A DNA stretch of 64,000 nt from Bdellovibrio bacteriovorus (GTDB lineage Bacteria; Bdellovibrionota; Bdellovibrionia; Bdellovibrionales; Bdellovibrionaceae): NCBI RefSeq assembly GCF_002208115.1, contig NZ_CP020946.1:806001-870000 (forward strand), given 5' to 3'. Below, piece after piece: positions 60,604-64,000 of this stretch (position 1 is the first letter of the stretch; every line of letters starts with the position of its first letter). Below the pieces are notes generated by a model. It searched no databases. It was given only the letters and a program-made list of their open reading frames with translations, and had not been told where the DNA came from. Made by a program: the position numbers and the translations under genes.

Positions 60604-61284
60604 ATGAAATCCTTCATTCTTTCATTGGTGATGTTGCTGTCTGTAAATGCGCTTGCCGAATCGGAGCCATTGGATGACCTGATGACTCCGGATGAGATTG
60701 CCGCAGAGGCGGGGTTTCCACGTACTGAAATGAACGATAATGTCCTGAGCCTGCGGGATTTTGACTCGATCGAGTCCCTGAATGTGGCTCGGGAGTTCCC
60801 GATCGTTCTTGTCGCCAATAAAAACGCTTACGGTTATGAAGCCCAGACCATGCGGGTGATTCAGAATGGAAACCTGACAAACACCTGGAAAATATCAACG
60901 GGGAGGGAACGCTGGGAGACGGCCAAAAGCGGACGGCAATACTTCACCACAACGCCGCCGGGATGGTTCTATCCTTATTCGATTGTGCGCAATCACTACT
61001 CACAAACTTGGCAAACCAATATGGAATTCAGTGTCTTCTTTAACGGCGGGGTTGCCCTGCATGCCGCAAATTCCGCGCACAATTATCAATTGGGCCGCCG
61101 CGCTTCCGGTGGATGTGTCCGCCTGCATCGCGATAATGCAAAGTACATCTACGAACGGGTCGTGCAGGAAGGGAAAGGTCTGGTTCCCGTTATTCGACCC
61201 AACGGAGCTGTGGCCCGGGACTGGCGGGGCAATGTGATTCGCGCGGTGAAGTACCGCACACTGATCGTTGTTGAGGGATATTAA
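60604..61284 (+). CDS. L,D-transpeptidase (YkuD fold)
   Basis: 226 residues with a signal peptide (1-19, ALA). The YkuD catalytic core is at ~145-180: VALHAANSAHNYQLGRRASGGCVRLH, with His153, catalytic Cys171 and Arg173. FPIVLVANKNAYGYEAQTMRV opens the domain. These enzymes make 3-3 cross-links in peptidoglycan or attach proteins to it. In Bdellovibrio such enzymes are known to alter prey peptidoglycan; whether this one does is inference. The signal and size suggest a periplasmic or prey-secreted protein. Confidence 0.93.
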   Translation: MKSFILSLVMLLSVNALAESEPLDDLMTPDEIAAEAGFPRTEMNDNVLSLRDFDSIESLNVAREFPIVLVANKNAYGYEAQTMRVIQNGNLTNTWKISTGRERWETAKSGRQYFTTTPPGWFYPYSIVRNHYSQTWQTNMEFSVFFNGGVALHAANSAHNYQLGRRASGGCVRLHRDNAKYIYERVVQEGKGLVPVIRPNGAVARDWRGNVIRAVKYRTLIVVEGY

Positions 61285-61334
61285 ATGGACTATCGTCGGG
61301 TGCAAACGGAAGGCTTACCTAATAAACTGAAACA

Positions 61335-61697
61335 ATGAGATATTTCCTGCTCGTTTTCTTTATTTCCGCTTCCTGTCTTGCCAACGAGGTCATTCTGGAT
61401 CGCACCAATAAAATGGGCATCCGCAAGATTGATATCCTGAAAAAGGACAAGGGTGTTTACACGTTTGATGGCAAGATATTGGGAAAATCTCTTCCACCCA
61501 AAGTCGCCGCAGCCTGGAAGCAGGTTGAAAGAGGCCCGGCCTCCGCAGGCAAAGCGCGCTGCCATGCCGGCACTTATATCTATATTAATAAGATCTCCAA
61601 AAAAGAAACCCGCAAAGAAGGGTGTGCCGAAGGCGTCGAGTATGGCCGCTTTGTTCAGCATATCGAAGACATCCGCACTCACGCGCAAGGAAAATAG
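61335..61697 (+). CDS. Small secreted protein, unknown
   Basis: 120 residues with a signal peptide (1-16, SCLAN). The mature part is basic (RKIDILKKDKGVYTFDGK, KKETRKEG) with cysteines in KARCHAGT and KEGCAEG that may form a disulfide. No family recognised. Four bases before the metalloprotease start, so it is co-transcribed with it, perhaps as a chaperone or inhibitor of the enzyme (inference). Confidence 0.75.
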   Translation: MRYFLLVFFISASCLANEVILDRTNKMGIRKIDILKKDKGVYTFDGKILGKSLPPKVAAAWKQVERGPASAGKARCHAGTYIYINKISKKETRKEGCAEGVEYGRFVQHIEDIRTHAQGK

Positions 61698-61700
61698 TTT

Positions 61701-63161
61701 ATGAAGTTCATGGGGTTCGTTGCGATCGTTCTTGTCACTTCATCTCTTCAGGCACAGGAAGCTGTCAGTCCTGCCATGCGTGAGACGATCGATAAGATCA
61801 CGAAAATGCGCGAGACCCTGAAGGTCTCTGCCGACCGCAGTGGCGTCTGTGAGACGCCTCAGTCTCCGTCATGCACTTTTGAAGGCTATTGTGGAAAACT
61901 GGCCGGAAAAGCCCAGGATTTTTATCTTTATCAGGACAGCGACGGGCGCAAGGTTCCAAATATGGCGATGATCGGCAATCTGAGTTTTGCTGAACATTGT
62001 GCGAAGGGCACATTCCCGCAAACGGCGGTGCAGGATCCATTTGTTTATGCCAACCAGTTTATGGACGAGAAAGCGGCGGGCGGTAAAGAGCAGCTTCAGC
62101 GCAATAAAGAACGTCTGAAAAAAGAAACAGCCCGCACTCTCAAGGTGGTAGAGGACGCCCGCAGCCATGTTGTCAAATCCCTGGAGGCGCAGAAGACGTC
62201 GGCCAATGCAAAGCAGATCGACAATATGATCGCGCGCGTGAAGGCCATAAAATATCGTGAAGCCAAAACTGACGGCCAATACATGGATCTGGTGGCTGAT
62301 GGGTGTGAGTCTCCGAATGCTTATTATTCTTCGGAGACCAACACGATCACGGTGTGCCCGCAGATGATGAACCTGCCGGAAGCTTCTTTGTTTGCAACTT
62401 TGGCCCATGAATTCGGCCATGGTATCGATCCCTGTGCGATGGAAATGGATTTCGGCAAGGAAGGGGCGAAACTGCCGGACTTTATGAGTCTGGTGGTAAA
62501 GCCCAATCAGCCCACAGTGAATCCCGCCGTCAGAATGGCGCAGAACCCGTTTAAAAACGTGATTAGCTGTCTGCAGTCTCCGCAGTCTATTGAAGTCAGT
62601 ATTCCGACCAAGGATGCTTTGCTTCGTGAAATCAACGAATTCGAAGATGGCTTGAAGGCGGAAGTCGGCGGTGAAATCGACGAGGAAACCGGCGAGGCCA
62701 AAGCCACTGACGCCACCGATGCCCGCTTTGAAGATTCCCGTCAGAACATTGAAAAGAATTACGAGCGCTACAAATACTGCAGTGAGATCACCGGCACCGG
62801 TCATATTCAGGAAGCTTTTTCTGACTGGATTTCCGCGCAGGCTTTGACTTCAAAAATTTCGGGCATCCAGGATTCTGCCAAAGCACGTGAGTTCGCGTTT
62901 GCTTCGCAGACCATGTTCTATGGGATGGCATGTGAAAACGTGCAACAGGCGGTGGACAGCAGGATGGATCAGTTTGTGGAGGCCTGCCCTCAGTTGGAGG
63001 AAATCCGCGCCTATATGGAGGATATGAAGCATTCTGATGGTCACTCCAGTCACCCGGATGCAAATCGTCGTATCAACCGAATCTATTATGCCAAGCCCGA
63101 GATTCAGAAAGCTCTCGGCTGTGAAAGCGGTCACAACGACGCCCAAGAGTGTAAGCCCTGA
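61701..63161 (+). CDS. Secreted zinc metalloprotease, M13-like (gluzincin)
   Basis: 486 residues with a signal peptide (1-18, LQA). The zinc site is LAHEFGHGIDPC (His236, Glu237, His240) with the third ligand in EAFSDWISAQAL (Glu371, Asp375), giving HExxH ... ExxxD as in neprilysin-type (M13) enzymes and relatives. A His-rich end (HSDGHSSHPDANRR) holds further metal-type residues. Many cysteines (GVCETPQSPSC, EGYC, EHC, DGCESP, CPQ, SCL) suggest disulfides. It is shorter than neprilysin, so the M13 link is to the fold and motif. Co-transcribed with the small secreted protein upstream. Confidence 0.85.
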   Translation: MKFMGFVAIVLVTSSLQAQEAVSPAMRETIDKITKMRETLKVSADRSGVCETPQSPSCTFEGYCGKLAGKAQDFYLYQDSDGRKVPNMAMIGNLSFAEHCAKGTFPQTAVQDPFVYANQFMDEKAAGGKEQLQRNKERLKKETARTLKVVEDARSHVVKSLEAQKTSANAKQIDNMIARVKAIKYREAKTDGQYMDLVADGCESPNAYYSSETNTITVCPQMMNLPEASLFATLAHEFGHGIDPCAMEMDFGKEGAKLPDFMSLVVKPNQPTVNPAVRMAQNPFKNVISCLQSPQSIEVSIPTKDALLREINEFEDGLKAEVGGEIDEETGEAKATDATDARFEDSRQNIEKNYERYKYCSEITGTGHIQEAFSDWISAQALTSKISGIQDSAKAREFAFASQTMFYGMACENVQQAVDSRMDQFVEACPQLEEIRAYMEDMKHSDGHSSHPDANRRINRIYYAKPEIQKALGCESGHNDAQECKP

Positions 63162-63468
63162 TTTTGGCAAGATGTGTTGAATTGTCAGGATTCTGTCAGG
63201 GGTCTTGACGGAACTCTGTCACGGTCGCTAGCGTTGGTTGCATTCCACCCAATCAGCGTAAAGAGAGACCCATGACACTTGCCGTGTTTTTGAGACATTC
63301 TTCGCCACCTAGGCCCCCATCGAAGGGACCCTCTTCGGGAGAGAAATCCCGTTCGAACACCCTCCGTGTGTCTTTACACCCGAACTGCCAGCAAAAAAAA
63401 TCAAATATCAATATTAAAGAAAACGGCGTCCCAGTGACGCCGTTTTTGTTTTTTAAAGGGGTCATTCC
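63162..63468 (+). promoter_or_regulatory. purF upstream region with a terminator-like hairpin
   Basis: 307 bases. TTGACG is at 63204-63209 with a poor -10. A strong hairpin AACGGCGTC-CCAGT-GACGCCGTTTTTG (63421-63449) with a long T run ends 12 bases before purF's ribosome site AAAGGGG. This is either an attenuator or the end of a separate short RNA. Confidence 0.6.
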
Positions 63469-64000
63469 ATGTGTGGCGTTGTAGGACTCATTGGTGAAGA
63501 TCAGGCCGGCGAAAAATTGTATCCGGCGCTCTTCGCTCTTCAGCACCGTGGGCAGGATGCCGCAGGCATTCTGAGCTATGACTTTGAACGTTCTCAGTTT
63601 CATCTGGAAAAGGATCTGGGCTTGGTGGAAGACGTCTTCACCACCGAACGCCGCAAGCGCCTGAAGGGCACCATGGCTCTGGGGCACACACGTTATTCCA
63701 CTATCGGCAGCGTCGACAAAGAGGACCTGCAACCGATCTTTTTAAGTTATCCCTATGGCATCGGCATGATCCATAACGGAAACGTGACGAACTATGATGA
63801 AATCGTGGATTATCTGCGCAACCGAAAACTGCGGTGGACCTTTTCGCGCAACGATCTGGAAATTTTGATGCACATGGTGGCCGTCGGTCTGTCTTCACGC
63901 AAGGACAACCCGGATCTACCTTCCAGTCTGGCCGAAGCAGTGAAAGAGCTTCTGCAAACCGTGCAGGGTGCTTACAGCTCTATCGGAATGCTGGCCGAGC
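63469..64000 (+). CDS. purF: Amidophosphoribosyltransferase, 3' part outside window
   Basis: First 177 codons of PurF, which makes phosphoribosylamine from PRPP and glutamine, the first step of purine synthesis. MCGVVGLIGE (Cys2, the N-terminal nucleophile), ALFALQHRGQDAAGI, GHTRYSTIGS, GIGMIHNGNVTNYDE and VQGAYSSIGML are all in place. The PRPP domain lies past the right edge. ATG at 63469; ribosome site AAAGGGG. Confidence 0.97.
   Translation, partial: MCGVVGLIGEDQAGEKLYPALFALQHRGQDAAGILSYDFERSQFHLEKDLGLVEDVFTTERRKRLKGTMALGHTRYSTIGSVDKEDLQPIFLSYPYGIGMIHNGNVTNYDEIVDYLRNRKLRWTFSRNDLEILMHMVAVGLSSRKDNPDLPSSLAEAVKELLQTVQGAYSSIGMLAE

Noticed and set aside
63345-63365. GTTCGAAC-like motif as a tRNA T-arm
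   Set aside because: No matching T stem, acceptor stem or anticodon arm nearby.
63272-63484. A 70-codon plus-strand frame with a purine-rich site before its ATG, overlapping purF by 16 bases
   Set aside because: It runs through the terminator hairpin and shows no protein-like pattern; a leader peptide is possible but not supported.

Overview
The window reads as chromosome of a predatory Bdellovibrionota bacterium, most probably Bdellovibrio bacteriovorus or a close relative. Pointers are a short (277-residue) flagellin of the Bdellovibrio kind, a histone-fold protein, very many small secreted or outer-membrane proteins of no known family, an archaeal/eukaryal-type prolyl-tRNA synthetase, and dense coding on both strands with compact rho-independent terminators. 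Species is an inference; no rRNA, tRNA, CRISPR array or insertion sequence was seen.

Layout. 1-2600 (minus): a DUF692/MNIO oxidase cut by the window edge, a YceI-like periplasmic protein transcribed with it, and a secreted subtilisin. 2796-8887 (plus): a complex I operon that holds only the peripheral arm, nuoB-CD-E-F-G-I, with no membrane-arm genes and a short NuoG. 9040-12038: a secreted protein, an RNA cyclic phosphodiesterase whose ribosome site lies in a hairpin, and TerC divergent from an NhaR-like regulator. 12078-16898 (minus): a lytic-transglycosylase-like protein with a small secreted partner, then a PilZ-like/PhcB-like methyltransferase and a membrane class III nucleotide cyclase. 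17074-24495: a YiiX-like lipoprotein, a Tat intradiol dioxygenase, a BamE-like protein, a delta-9 desaturase, a beta-barrel, recO and a Xer recombinase. 24683-34145: a sigma-54 activator, a Cys-repeat secreted protein, a beta-barrel, and an efflux locus (TetR, TolC, RND, MarR) without an adaptor gene. 34205-39652 (minus): a receiver/cNMP-binding protein, a PLP enzyme, a frameshifted H1-like basic protein, a lipoprotein, flagellin with a long structured leader, and a Cys-motif protein. 39711-44002: clpB, mgsA, CapA-like protein. 44025-45669: an AT-rich two-gene island, an OLD/DUF3696-type ATPase (frameshifted) overlapping a PIN-like nuclease. 45835-48822: a zinc-finger histone-fold protein, a beta-barrel, a CZB-like protein and an exported protein. 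48908-56308: ribE-ribBX-ribH-ntrY-ntrX-proS in one tight run. 56484-63161: khpA, a FecR/FN3-like surface protein with a STAS-like partner, an L,D-transpeptidase and an M13-like metalloprotease. 63469-end: purF, cut by the window edge.

How it works together. The core is housekeeping (respiration, riboflavin, proline charging, chaperone, purine synthesis) interleaved with envelope and secreted-enzyme genes typical of a predator. Several nucleotide-signalling parts sit in the window (cyclase at 13971, cNMP-binding protein at 34205, PilZ-like domain at 15432). The observations I rate most worth following are the ATPase/PIN island with its one-base frameshift, the zinc-finger histone, the lumazine synthase with an H1-like basic tail, the frameshift at an A6 run in the H1-like gene, the degenerate NtrX, and the structured flagellin leader with a start codon displayed in a hairpin loop. 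Start codons were moved from the longest possible frame wherever a Shine-Dalgarno site and signal peptide argued for it; those cases are stated.
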